From Planctomycetaceae bacterium (GTDB taxonomy: Bacteria > Planctomycetota > Planctomycetia > Planctomycetales > Planctomycetaceae), in NCBI GenBank assembly GCA_020638955.1, contig JACKHO010000001.1, positions 124,001-188,000 on the forward strand: a stretch of 64,000 bases of DNA, given 5' to 3'. This document shows positions 33,739-42,101 of the stretch, piece after piece. Within the stretch, counting starts at the first letter, position 1; every line of letters starts with the position of its first letter. The notes under the pieces were generated by a model. The model saw only the letters and a program-made list of their open reading frames with translations. It ran no database searches and was not told the origin of the DNA. The position numbers and the translations under genes were made by a program.

Positions 33739-35027
33739 GTCGAAGTACTGAATTGATTGCTAACTATCTGGACGACGCGCTGTCCGATCAGGAAGTTGCG
33801 GAACTGCAAACCTGGCTGGAAGCCGATCCCGCAAATCTTGAAGAATTCGTGAAAGCCGTTGCCAGAAACGAGCAACTGCGGAAGGTCGTCAAATCGATGA
33901 ACATTCCGCACGCTCCGGTCGCGCAATCGAATCCGCCATCCCCTCGTAAGCCCGTTCCGCAGGGAGGTCGATGGACCAAGTGGATTCTCGTTGCCAGCCT
34001 CATGGTTGCGGTTTGCTGGTTCATGTTCCCCCGCGAGAACAATGCTTCGGTCGTCACATTCGAAGGGGGTAGCGCCCAGGTCTCACTGCAAACAGATGAC
34101 GGCAGTGAAAGCGGATTGAACGCGGGAGAGACTTTCACAACCGCTCGGCTTCAGGTCGGCGGTGACGGAACTCGTGCCAAGTTCACCTATGCAGATGGCA
34201 GTAGCGTCCTGGCGGCAGGCGGATCAGAAGTGACGTTTGGAACCGGCGGGGGAAAGCAATTACTGCTCAACCACGGAACGCTGGCGGCCAACGTGACGTC
34301 AGATGCAAATCGGAATCCTCTCATTCTGCGTACTCCAACTGCTGAAGCCGTGGCGCAAGGCACTTCGTTTATCGTCGATGCCGAGGAATCCGACACGTTA
34401 CTGCGTGTGAATCGAGGCACAGTCCAATTGCGACGTCTTTCCGACAATCAGACAATGCTGGTTGCTCAAAATCAGCAGGTGAATACGGAAGTCGTTGCTG
34501 GAAAGCCGCTGCACGCCAAGCCGGTCGAAGCATTGCCGTCAAAGTGGACTGCCTCCCCCAAACTGGAAGGTAAACTTAAGTGGTACGGCGAATGGACCGA
34601 CGGCGGAATACTGAAAGCCGGCCCTGTAGAGTTGTTTCTCAAAGACCACAAGGTCAATGAAACGCACTACCACGCTGGAGCCCATAATGATTTCCCTGGA
34701 CTCGTCACGCTCAACGAGAAGTCGGCCATTCGAGTCCGCTATCGAATCAACATGCCTCTGAACATCGGCCTGTTCATCTCGACACACTCGCCCACATGGG
34801 ACTTCACCGGGAATTTTCAGGCATATCTCGTTCAGGATGAATTGGAACCGGACGCAGATGGCTGGCGAACCGCGACAATTCCCATCGGAAGTTTTCGACC
34901 AATGCGTCGGACGGGAATGCCCTTCAAACCGGGAAGCGTGGCGGCCACCATTTATCTGACCTCCTACGGCACGGATGCAGGACTGGAAGTCGCTAGCCTC
35001 GAAGTGATTACTGCTGACGCTGACTAA
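33735..35027 (+). CDS. FecR-domain membrane protein, partner of ECF sigma
   Basis: This 430-residue protein has three parts. A cytoplasmic N-terminus (about 1-75; TELIANYLDDALSDQEVAEL) resembles the anti-sigma zinc-less helical domain. A membrane helix follows (about 76-96; WILVASLMVAVCWFMF), then a FecR beta domain (about 100-245; LQVGGDGTRAKFTYADGSSV, LLLNHGTLAANV, LRTPTAEAVAQGTSFIVD). The last 175 residues are an extra beta-sandwich of carbohydrate-binding or LamG-like character (LKWYGEWTDGGILKAGPVEL; WRTATIPIGSFRPM). It likely senses an external signal and holds or releases the sigma factor. Confidence 0.92.
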   Translation: MSRSTELIANYLDDALSDQEVAELQTWLEADPANLEEFVKAVARNEQLRKVVKSMNIPHAPVAQSNPPSPRKPVPQGGRWTKWILVASLMVAVCWFMFPRENNASVVTFEGGSAQVSLQTDDGSESGLNAGETFTTARLQVGGDGTRAKFTYADGSSVLAAGGSEVTFGTGGGKQLLLNHGTLAANVTSDANRNPLILRTPTAEAVAQGTSFIVDAEESDTLLRVNRGTVQLRRLSDNQTMLVAQNQQVNTEVVAGKPLHAKPVEALPSKWTASPKLEGKLKWYGEWTDGGILKAGPVELFLKDHKVNETHYHAGAHNDFPGLVTLNEKSAIRVRYRINMPLNIGLFISTHSPTWDFTGNFQAYLVQDELEPDADGWRTATIPIGSFRPMRRTGMPFKPGSVAATIYLTSYGTDAGLEVASLEVITADAD

Positions 35028-35063
35028 GGATGCTGGCAAGCAATTGCCGCAATACGCAAACAG

Positions 35064-35096
35064 AAGCCATGCCCAAATTCGGTTTGGGCATGGCTT
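35064..35096. terminator. Strong rho-independent terminator
   Basis: The 14-bp stem aagccatgcccaaa (35064-35077) / tttgggcatggctt (35083-35096) has a 5-base loop, followed by gttttc. It lies 36 bp after the FecR-type stop and ends the sigma/FecR operon. Confidence 0.93.
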
Positions 35097-35247
35097 GTTT
35101 TCAATGCTGGCTTTGGTTGTTTCTGAGAATTGCAATCCGTTCCTGTTGCTGGTCTGATTGCATCCCTCATCATAAACTCGAATCATGAAGCGGAGTCGTC
35201 AGAACGGCTCCGCGTGTTCGTCACTTTGCATCAATGGGGTAGTCATC

Positions 35248-36234
35248 GTGCGATGGTATTTGGGCGTTTTGGGATTGGTCGTTGCCTGCTGGGGCAGTTG
35301 TTCGGTGGTTTCCGCACAGTTGGTGGCGCCGGAGGGATACAAGGAAGCACATTTACGTGAGGGGAATCCTCCGGCAGCGGTGTGGGTGAATCCTCAGCCT
35401 GCGGGAGTTGAGCTTCCCGAGGGAGTATCGCACCAGACCTTCCACAGCGATGCCATCGGCGAGGACATAGGGTTCTGTGTTTATCTTCCGCCGAATTATG
35501 ACCAGGAATCAGACCGCCGCTATCCCGTGATTTACACGTTGCACGGGAACGGCGGGAACGAGTGGAAGTGCCTGCTCGATGCGGAAGTGCTGCACGAGGG
35601 AATTGTGGCGGGGCGTTGGCCTTCCGTTATCATGGTGATGCCCAACGGCGGCCACAACACGTTCTACAAGGACTCTGCGGTTGATTCCAAATTCCGTGTC
35701 GAGACCATGTTCATCAAAGAACTCATCCCGCACATCGACGCGACGTATCGCACCATCGCAGACGGATCGGGCCGATGCATTGAAGGCTTCTCGATGGGCG
35801 GCCGGGGATCAACACGACTGGCTATGAAGTATCCCGACATGTTCTGTTCGCTCTTCTGCCAGGCGGGCAACGTTCCTCGCATTGCGACGTTGTATGATCC
35901 TGCCCATCCGGAGACGTATCCCAACTCACTCCTCGGCCCCGACCGTGAGAACTACGTCAATAACGACGTCTTCGAACTGCTGCAGAAGAACCTCAAACAA
36001 ATCAAGAAAGGTCTGCGAATTCAAATTGCCTGCGGCACCAAGGACGGCGGGCATTTGCCGACAGTCCGCGAATTTCACGTGGCACTATTGGAGGCGGGAG
36101 TTGATCACACCTACATCGAACTTGAAGGCCTGGCGCACAAGAAAACCGAAATGATCGCCCGCCTCCGCCCGATTTGGTTCGACTACCATGTGGAGTCACT
36201 CCGCCGGGCGGCGGAACGAAGCGGGAAGAATTAG
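35248..36234 (+). CDS. Secreted alpha/beta-hydrolase (esterase-D/feruloyl-esterase type)
   Basis: This 328-residue esterase starts at GTG 35248 with signal VRWYLGVLGLVVACWG to VVSAQ. An in-frame ATG at 35185 is possible but has no ribosome binding site. It shows IGFCVYLPPNYDQES, RRYPVIYTLHGNGGNEW, the nucleophile elbow CIEGFSMGGRGS, Asp in CGTKDGG and a His in GLAHKK. This is the putative-esterase fold of feruloyl/acetylxylan esterases. The substrate is probably a polysaccharide ester. It is a single gene after the terminator at 35096. Confidence 0.88.
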   Translation: MRWYLGVLGLVVACWGSCSVVSAQLVAPEGYKEAHLREGNPPAAVWVNPQPAGVELPEGVSHQTFHSDAIGEDIGFCVYLPPNYDQESDRRYPVIYTLHGNGGNEWKCLLDAEVLHEGIVAGRWPSVIMVMPNGGHNTFYKDSAVDSKFRVETMFIKELIPHIDATYRTIADGSGRCIEGFSMGGRGSTRLAMKYPDMFCSLFCQAGNVPRIATLYDPAHPETYPNSLLGPDRENYVNNDVFELLQKNLKQIKKGLRIQIACGTKDGGHLPTVREFHVALLEAGVDHTYIELEGLAHKKTEMIARLRPIWFDYHVESLRRAAERSGKN

Positions 36235-36408
36235 TTCGGAACTGGCCATCGAATTGCTGTTGAGGCCATTTTGCAATCGAGGCTTGGAGTGTCCTTGTCT
36301 CCAGGAAGGTTGATTCTGTCAATGGAGAACGGTCGCCGGGCATGAGTTGTCAGACGAGAGTCTTCCATGGACGTAAAATTCAGGTATGCACAGCGCGCCT
36401 TCACAGGC

Positions 36409-36999
36409 CTATTTCAACATAGGGATATACGAGTATCCGTCCGCTTGAAGGTTGACCAGTGACGTGAGGGCTGAGACGGCGACTTCGGCTTGGTCGGAAA
36501 CTTCGGCGGGCTTCGCGCCTTTGCCAATGAGTGACTGGCCGCAGACGAAGACTTTGACGCCTGCTTTTTTCAGTGCTGACAGGACGTTGAGATTTGGATT
36601 AGTCTTCACGTTGAACCGGGCGGCGTATGCCTCGTTGTTCAGTGCGGCCAGTGTCGCATCACCGTGGAGGACGATGGCGATGTCAACCTTCGCAGGCTCC
36701 TTTCCGGCTCCCGCGTAAATGTTGACGAAGCGGCAGACCTTTTCGATGGCGGAGTTCAGCTTGTCGGGTTCGCCGCCCTGAGTGATGTCGACGACGATTT
36801 TGCTCCCTGTTCGCGGCTGTTGGGCTGCATCTGGCAGTTGCACGACCTTGCCATAATCGTGAATTGCCGGGTTGATGTACTGAGGCTCGCCTGTTCCAGT
36901 TGTCGGTTCCGCTGCGGACGATGTCTGACCGGCGGCGACGCTATATCCAATCGCTCCACCAATCAGGATGAGAGCGAACAGGGGGGCTTGATTCTTCAT
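36409..36999 (-). CDS. DsrE-family secreted protein
   Basis: This 196-residue protein has an N-terminal signal (FALILIGGAIGYSVAAG) and a DsrE/DsrF-like alpha-beta domain: KIVVDITQGGEPDKLNSAIE, FVNIYAGAG, DIAIVLHGDATLAALNNEAY, VFVCGQSLIGKGAK. The Cys in VFVCGQS is where sulfur-relay members carry their reactive Cys. Exported DsrE proteins are of unknown role, possibly sulfur or redox handling. It lies 44 bp upstream of the zinc-ribbon gene stop but on the same strand. Confidence 0.85.
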   Translation of the reverse strand: MKNQAPLFALILIGGAIGYSVAAGQTSSAAEPTTGTGEPQYINPAIHDYGKVVQLPDAAQQPRTGSKIVVDITQGGEPDKLNSAIEKVCRFVNIYAGAGKEPAKVDIAIVLHGDATLAALNNEAYAARFNVKTNPNLNVLSALKKAGVKVFVCGQSLIGKGAKPAEVSDQAEVAVSALTSLVNLQADGYSYIPMLK

Positions 37000-37042
37000 T
37001 TCTGTTCTGCCTTGAGCTTAGAGAACTGTTTGCCAGTTGTCG

Positions 37043-38059
37043 TCAATTCGACTGTTGTTTCGCAACCAACTCAGGCGGGGCCAGGCTCGTGCTGAAGATT
37101 TTCAGGGGGCGGGCGTCGCGGTTGCGGAATTCGAAGAAGAGGGCCCAGTCGCCTTCGCCGAGGTTGTCCACTCGGCAGAGGATTTGATTCCAGCCTGCGT
37201 TAAGGAGGGCGTCGACCTTGTCCTGGTCGGGGCTGGCGGAGCGGTTCGTGGGGTTGGCCAGAACCTGTCGGCCGTTCACCCAAATGTACAGGGCGTCATC
37301 GCTTCCCACACTTAACTGCACTTCACGGTCGATATCGGAGTAGGCCCAGCAGACGCAGTAGCAGACCCCTTTGCCGCGCGATTCCAGCAAGGCGTGAAGA
37401 TTAATGCGGTCTTCCTCGCTGGTGAACGACTTCCATTGTTTCTCACCCACAGCAATGCCGTCACGCGGGGCAGGGGAGGCGAGGATATCTGCTTCGAGAG
37501 ATTCGTCGGGGAGCGGGCCCAGGATGAGCCATTCACGGGCAAACGAACGGGCGGTGGCGAGTCGCATCGCAAAGTTGGCTTGCTCCAGTTCCAGCACGCG
37601 CGATTTCAAGGCTTCGTTGTCGGCCTGCTCCTTCAGTAACTGAGCACTCGCCGACTTCGCCTCTTCCACGGCAGGTCCGAGTTGCTCACTGACTTCTTTG
37701 AGTCGAGCCTCGACCTTCGCCAAATGCTCATCGGCAGCGGTGTTTGACGCGGCGAGTTGCTGATACGCCTCGGTCTGGGGGATGTCGACAGCGCTTTCCG
37801 CGAAGGCAAACATTAGGGCTCCGCCAAGAACTGCACCGATCAGAAATGCGATGCCGGTGAATCCTCGCTTCGGAGTCTGTTGATGCGACGGGGCCGCTGC
37901 GGTTCGTGAATCACCCAAATCTGTTGGTGACTCGTCAGGAACGGTAATGGCCGTGCGTAATTCCTTGGGCCACGGGGCTGCGCAGCCGGGACACTGTCCG
38001 TCGGGGAGGTCATCACCCATGTACAGAAGGTCACATTGCGGGCAGCGGGTGGAACGCAT
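37043..38059 (-). CDS. Zinc-ribbon / membrane / coiled-coil protein with lectin-like end
   Basis: This 338-residue protein starts MRSTRCPQCDLLYMGDDL at 38059; the longest frame adds 47 implausible residues. A zinc ribbon (CPQC, CPGC) opens it. A membrane helix follows (about 65-85; GIAFLIGAVLGGALMFAFA), then a coiled coil (about 95-165; AADEHLAKVEARLKEVSEQ). The C-terminal beta domain is like the PA14/galactose-binding modules of planctomycete proteins (AREWLILGPLPDES, QLSVGSDDALYIWVNG, DALLNAGWNQILCRVDN). It probably binds a ligand outside the membrane. Confidence 0.85.
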   Translation of the reverse strand: MRSTRCPQCDLLYMGDDLPDGQCPGCAAPWPKELRTAITVPDESPTDLGDSRTAAAPSHQQTPKRGFTGIAFLIGAVLGGALMFAFAESAVDIPQTEAYQQLAASNTAADEHLAKVEARLKEVSEQLGPAVEEAKSASAQLLKEQADNEALKSRVLELEQANFAMRLATARSFAREWLILGPLPDESLEADILASPAPRDGIAVGEKQWKSFTSEEDRINLHALLESRGKGVCYCVCWAYSDIDREVQLSVGSDDALYIWVNGRQVLANPTNRSASPDQDKVDALLNAGWNQILCRVDNLGEGDWALFFEFRNRDARPLKIFSTSLAPPELVAKQQSN

Positions 38060-38287
38060 GTTCGGGGACGGAGGCGAGGAATAAGGCTGGCAGGAGAAAC
38101 TGGGGTTTCCCACTTTAGCAAACTGGCAGTCGTCAAAACGAGGCCAGATTGAACCATCGAGCGATGAGTCGGGTCTGCACTCTTGTATCGAAGTTGGCAA
38201 CCTCTATGCTACCCGGTTGATTCCCGTTTCGTTGCCGCCGGGGAACCGCGCAGCAACCCTCGTGTACATTTAACTTGCAGTGAATTC

Positions 38288-39928
38288 ATGCCTCGCGTTC
38301 TGGTCACGGATGGTCTTTCGGAAGTTGGTCTTCAAGTTCTGCGGAACGAGCCTTCCATCGAAATTGTCGACAAGAACAAGGTCAAAATGACTCCCGACGA
38401 AGTTCGGGAAGCATTGCGGGACGTCGACGGGGTGATTGTTCGAAGTGCGACTAAGCTGCCGGCTGCAGTTCTGGAAGGTCAGGAACGGCTGAAAGTGATT
38501 GTGCGAGCCGGAGTTGGGGTCGACAGCATCGACCTGCCTGCCGCTACGCAAGAGGGTATTGTGGTGATGAATACCCCTACCGGGAACACCACCAGTACTG
38601 CCGAACACGCCGTAGCCATGATGATGGCCCTCTGCCGCAACATCGGTCCCGCATCGCAGTCGATGCGGGAAGGTCGCTGGGATCGCAAACTCTATGCTGG
38701 AACGGAACTGGCAGGAAAGACAATCGGTGTGGTCGGCCTGGGTCGCATTGGCCTGGCGGTCGCGAGCCGCTGCCGTGGTCTGGAAATGAACGTGCTGGGG
38801 TATGATCCTTTCCTGTCGCAGGAACGTGCGTCGGAGTTGGGGGTTGAACTGTACCGTGACATCGACGAAATGCTCGTGAAGTGCGATCTCATTACGGTCC
38901 ACACGCCGCTGACTGATGAAACTCGCGGAATCATCAACGCCGAACGTATGGCCAAGATGAAAAAGGGCGTGCGGATTATCAACTGTGCCCGTGGTGGCAT
39001 TGTCGACGAAGCCGCGCTGGCAGATGCTATTGAGTCTGGTCAAGTTGCTGGGGCTGCCATTGATGTGTTCGTTAATGAGCCACCGAAAGAAGATTGTCGC
39101 CTGCCAGGTCTGCCGCAGGTACTTTGCACGCCACACTTGGGAGCCTCGACGGAAGAGGCTCAGGAGCAGGTGGCCGTTGAAGCGGGTGAAATTATTTCCG
39201 CGTTCCTCGTGCGTAACGAAGTGCGTCATGCCGTGAACATGGTGCCGATTTCCGGGAAGGAACTGGAAGCGGTTCGTCCTTACCTCGATTTGGGACATCG
39301 CCTCGGCCTGCTGCTTTCCCAGTTGTGCAAGGGGCGGCAATTGAAGGGCGCCCGTCTCCAGCTTAAGGGAGATGCCGCGAACCGTCCGGTCAAACTCATT
39401 GCCAACGCGTTCACGGCGGGACTGCTGTCGCACTCGCTGGAAGCGAACGTCAACATCATCAATGCCGAAGTCGTGGCCAGCAGCCGGGGCATTAACATTA
39501 CGACCTCCAGCAGCGGCGAAACCGGTGCGTTTTCGACGCTCATTTCGGCGACCATTGAAACTGAGAGTGGTGAGCTCACGGCAGCGGGAACCACGTTCGG
39601 AAACGATTTCCTGCGTCTTGTGCGGCTCGACGAGTATCATCTCGACGCCTATCTCGACGGCCTCATGCTGGTTTACCGTCATCTGGACGTGCCAGGACTC
39701 ATTGGTGCGATTGGCACCACGTGCGGCAAGCACAATGTCAACATCTCGCACATGGCACTCGGACGCGAAAAGGCCGAGCCGGGTGGAAACGCTGTGGCTG
39801 TGCTCAACCTCGATAACGCGCCGTCACAGGAAGCTCGCGACGAAATTGCCGCTCACGAGCATGTGACAGGCCTCGAACTAGTGGAATTGCCACCTGCCGG
39901 TGCACCGTTGCCGTGGCTTGGACTATAA
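38288..39928 (+). CDS. serA: D-3-phosphoglycerate dehydrogenase
   Basis: This 546-residue protein starts MPRVLVTDGLSEVG. An ATG 35 codons earlier in frame has no support. The 2-hydroxyacid dehydrogenase domain has NAD-binding GLGRIG, the catalytic Arg in NCARGGIVDE, Glu in VNEPPKED and His in CTPHLGAST. The intervening domain (ASB) and a C-terminal ACT domain (LMLVYRHLDVPGLIGAIGTT, HNVNISHMALGRE) make it the long, Ser-regulated type. It makes 3-phosphohydroxypyruvate, the first step of serine synthesis. A long antisense frame covers it and is not a gene. Confidence 0.97.
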   Translation: MPRVLVTDGLSEVGLQVLRNEPSIEIVDKNKVKMTPDEVREALRDVDGVIVRSATKLPAAVLEGQERLKVIVRAGVGVDSIDLPAATQEGIVVMNTPTGNTTSTAEHAVAMMMALCRNIGPASQSMREGRWDRKLYAGTELAGKTIGVVGLGRIGLAVASRCRGLEMNVLGYDPFLSQERASELGVELYRDIDEMLVKCDLITVHTPLTDETRGIINAERMAKMKKGVRIINCARGGIVDEAALADAIESGQVAGAAIDVFVNEPPKEDCRLPGLPQVLCTPHLGASTEEAQEQVAVEAGEIISAFLVRNEVRHAVNMVPISGKELEAVRPYLDLGHRLGLLLSQLCKGRQLKGARLQLKGDAANRPVKLIANAFTAGLLSHSLEANVNIINAEVVASSRGINITTSSSGETGAFSTLISATIETESGELTAAGTTFGNDFLRLVRLDEYHLDAYLDGLMLVYRHLDVPGLIGAIGTTCGKHNVNISHMALGREKAEPGGNAVAVLNLDNAPSQEARDEIAAHEHVTGLELVELPPAGAPLPWLGL

Positions 39929-39960
39929 TTGCCGTCGACGTCGATCAACGAACACGAAAT

Positions 39961-40100
39961 GTAGGCCGGACCGGAGCAAACTGAATGGTTGCCGGAACTC
40001 CGGCCGCGGTGATTCGGTTCATCAAAATGACAGTTCGTGGAATACTTGATCGATGTTTGCGCAGTTCCGGCATTCACTTGCGGCCTGCGGTCCGGCCTAC
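39961..40100 (+). repeat. 140-bp palindromic element, copy 1
   Basis: The ends gtaggccgga (39961-39970) and tccggcctac (40091-40100) are perfect inverted repeats. Inside is the palindrome gccggaactccggccgc and, on the far side, tttgcgcagttcc and tgcggcctgcggtccgg. A related copy lies at 45225-45365 in the opposite orientation. No target duplication is visible. Confidence 0.9.
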
Positions 40101-40151
40101 TGTGAAAGACAAGGTCATCACACCTAGCTAGTCCTGTGGAACCGTTTCGTC

Positions 40152-41165
40152 ATGCGGTCTGAATTCCGCCAGATTCTGCTGTTGCTGTCCCTGCTGGCGG
40201 GGCTCGTGGTTGTTGGGACGGTAGGATTTCGTCTGCTGACGGATCATGGCTGGGTCGATTCGCTTTATCTTGCCGTAGTGACGCTCACGACTGTGGGATC
40301 GCGCGATGCTGGTAAGACGCCCGCCGCAATGCTGTTTGTGGTGGTTTATCTGGTGATGGGACTGAGTGTCTTCAGTTATGGTGCGTTTCACCTGGGCCAG
40401 CTCATTGTGAATACCGATATCCGACGCTTGCTGGAGCAGAGAAAAATGAACGCGGAAATTGCTGAACTCAAAGGGCATTTCATCATTTGCGGGCTCGGTC
40501 GGATGGGGCGGGCCATCGCTGAGTATGTGGCCACTCGGGGACAGAAATTTGTCATTATCGAGCGGGAAGAGGAACACATTGCATCAGACTGCCGCAAACG
40601 CGGCTGGCTGTTCGTTGTTGGCGACGCCACGGACGATGCCGTCCTGGAGCAGGCCGGGATTTCCCGTGCTCAAAGCCTGGCGACTACGTTGCCGACTGAC
40701 GCGGACAACGTCTATGTCGTGCTGTCGGCACGCATGTTGTCTCCCAAAGTTCAAATTGTTGCCCGGGCCAGCGACGATTCGGCAGTTCAGAAATTGACGC
40801 GTGCTGGCGCATCGCGGGTCATTAGCCCATTCAGCAGCGGGGCGACCAAAATGGCCCGGCTCATGCTGAATCCCAGCGTCGAAGACTTTCTGGAAATCAC
40901 CGACGACCGCGGTAACGATTTGGAACTTGCCGACGTGCATATTGAGGAGGGAAGTCCCTACATCGGCAAGAAACTCTCTGATACAGACTTGCGTCAATTG
41001 GGAGTGATGGTCATTGGCATTCGGCGGTCCACCGGCGAGCGGTTATTGCCTCCTTCCGGCGAAACGGTGATCAAGCAGGGGGACAGCTTGTTTGCCTTTG
41101 GAAGCGCTGCGGCCGTGCAAAAAATGATTGGTCAGGCTGACGCCGAAGCCGGTTTGTCCAGTTAA
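40152..41165 (+). CDS. Two-helix potassium channel with RCK domain; variant filter
   Basis: This 337-residue protein has helix 1 (about 8-28), a pore loop (about 38-55) and helix 2 (about 60-82). It then has a TrkA-N/RCK Rossmann domain (about 109-230; HFIICGLGRMGRAIAEYVA) and a TrkA-C domain (about 245-325; IEEGSPYIGKKLSDTDLRQL). This is the MthK-like ligand-gated architecture. The selectivity filter reads TTVGSRD (residues 46-52) where TVGYGD is canonical. The RCK domain looks intact, so the protein is probably a functional channel of altered selectivity or gating. It is 51 bp downstream of the repeat element. Confidence 0.9.
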   Translation: MRSEFRQILLLLSLLAGLVVVGTVGFRLLTDHGWVDSLYLAVVTLTTVGSRDAGKTPAAMLFVVVYLVMGLSVFSYGAFHLGQLIVNTDIRRLLEQRKMNAEIAELKGHFIICGLGRMGRAIAEYVATRGQKFVIIEREEEHIASDCRKRGWLFVVGDATDDAVLEQAGISRAQSLATTLPTDADNVYVVLSARMLSPKVQIVARASDDSAVQKLTRAGASRVISPFSSGATKMARLMLNPSVEDFLEITDDRGNDLELADVHIEEGSPYIGKKLSDTDLRQLGVMVIGIRRSTGERLLPPSGETVIKQGDSLFAFGSAAAVQKMIGQADAEAGLSS

Positions 41166-41272
41166 GTATTCACTGTTGTTGCGGTCTGGGGGTAGTCGGT
41201 CGAGGATTGCTTTCTATCATCAGCTGTCAATTGCGGTAACACAACTTTGTTTGTCCATAACCATTTGAGGAC

Positions 41273-41938
41273 ATGTTCAACACGCTCATGGTGATGTCCG
41301 GATTGTTCTGGACGGCCACGTATCTGCTGATTATTCGCCAGGGATTTCGTGACCGCACGTACGGGATGCCGTTGGCGGCATTGGCGGCGAATCTCAGTTG
41401 GGAATTCGTGTTTTCGGCGGTGCATCCTCACGGTTTTCCGCAAATCGCTGTGAACTGGGTTTGGCTGTTGTTTGATTTGGTCATTGCCTGGCAGGTGCTC
41501 AAGTACGGACCAGGGCAGTGGGGTGTGTCCCGCTGGGCATTTGCTGTGTGCTTCATCCTTTCGATTTTCCTCGCGTTTCCGGCCGTGCTCCTGGTGACGT
41601 ATGAATTCGTCGAATATGACAAAATGAGTGGGGCTTACGCAGCATTTGGCCAGAATCTGATGATGTCTGTGCTGTTCATTAACTTCTTCCGCGAGCGAGG
41701 AAAGGCGGGTCAACATGGGACCATTGCGGCCTGCAAATTCATTGGAACACTGTTTGCCTCGCTGGGATTCTTTCTGTACACGTCTTTGGGAAATTCGCCG
41801 CTCATGGTGTTCCTGTTCCTCTCGATTGCGGTTGTGGACGTCATTTATCTAGGCATTCTGCTGCGGGCCGATGTGGAGCCCGCTCCCGTGGCCATTTGTA
41901 CGGCGCTCACTGCGGCGGCGACGGAAAGTTCCTCATAG
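41273..41938 (+). CDS. Multi-helix membrane protein, PaxB/Pyr4 terpene-cyclase-like
   Basis: This 221-residue protein with about seven hydrophobic segments starts MFNTLMVMSGLFWTATYLL, with gagg shortly upstream. The pattern LAANLSWEFVFSAVHP followed by NWVWLLFDLVIAWQVLKYG recalls the PaxB/Pyr4 family of transmembrane terpene cyclases, where N-x2-WE and a downstream D lie at the active site. Bacterial relatives exist but are mostly uncharacterised. No prenyltransferase or other terpene gene is nearby, so substrate and even activity are open. Confidence 0.6.
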   Translation: MFNTLMVMSGLFWTATYLLIIRQGFRDRTYGMPLAALAANLSWEFVFSAVHPHGFPQIAVNWVWLLFDLVIAWQVLKYGPGQWGVSRWAFAVCFILSIFLAFPAVLLVTYEFVEYDKMSGAYAAFGQNLMMSVLFINFFRERGKAGQHGTIAACKFIGTLFASLGFFLYTSLGNSPLMVFLFLSIAVVDVIYLGILLRADVEPAPVAICTALTAAATESSS

Positions 41939-42101
41939 CCTGCAGTTTGCGGCGTTCTTGAATCCGGGATTTCGCGTTGCGGCGACGTGTCGAATCCTGA
42001 AGCCCCGTTGACAGTTGCGCGTGGGGCGATCTAACCTGAATGGCGACCATCCCGCCTTTTTTGTGGTCAAACTGTTCGTGCCTCCAATCGAGACCTGACA
42101 G

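Noticed and set aside
38270..39751. 493-codon frame antisense to serA
   Set aside because: serA is unmistakable on the other strand; the antisense frame is a codon-usage shadow with no family resemblance.
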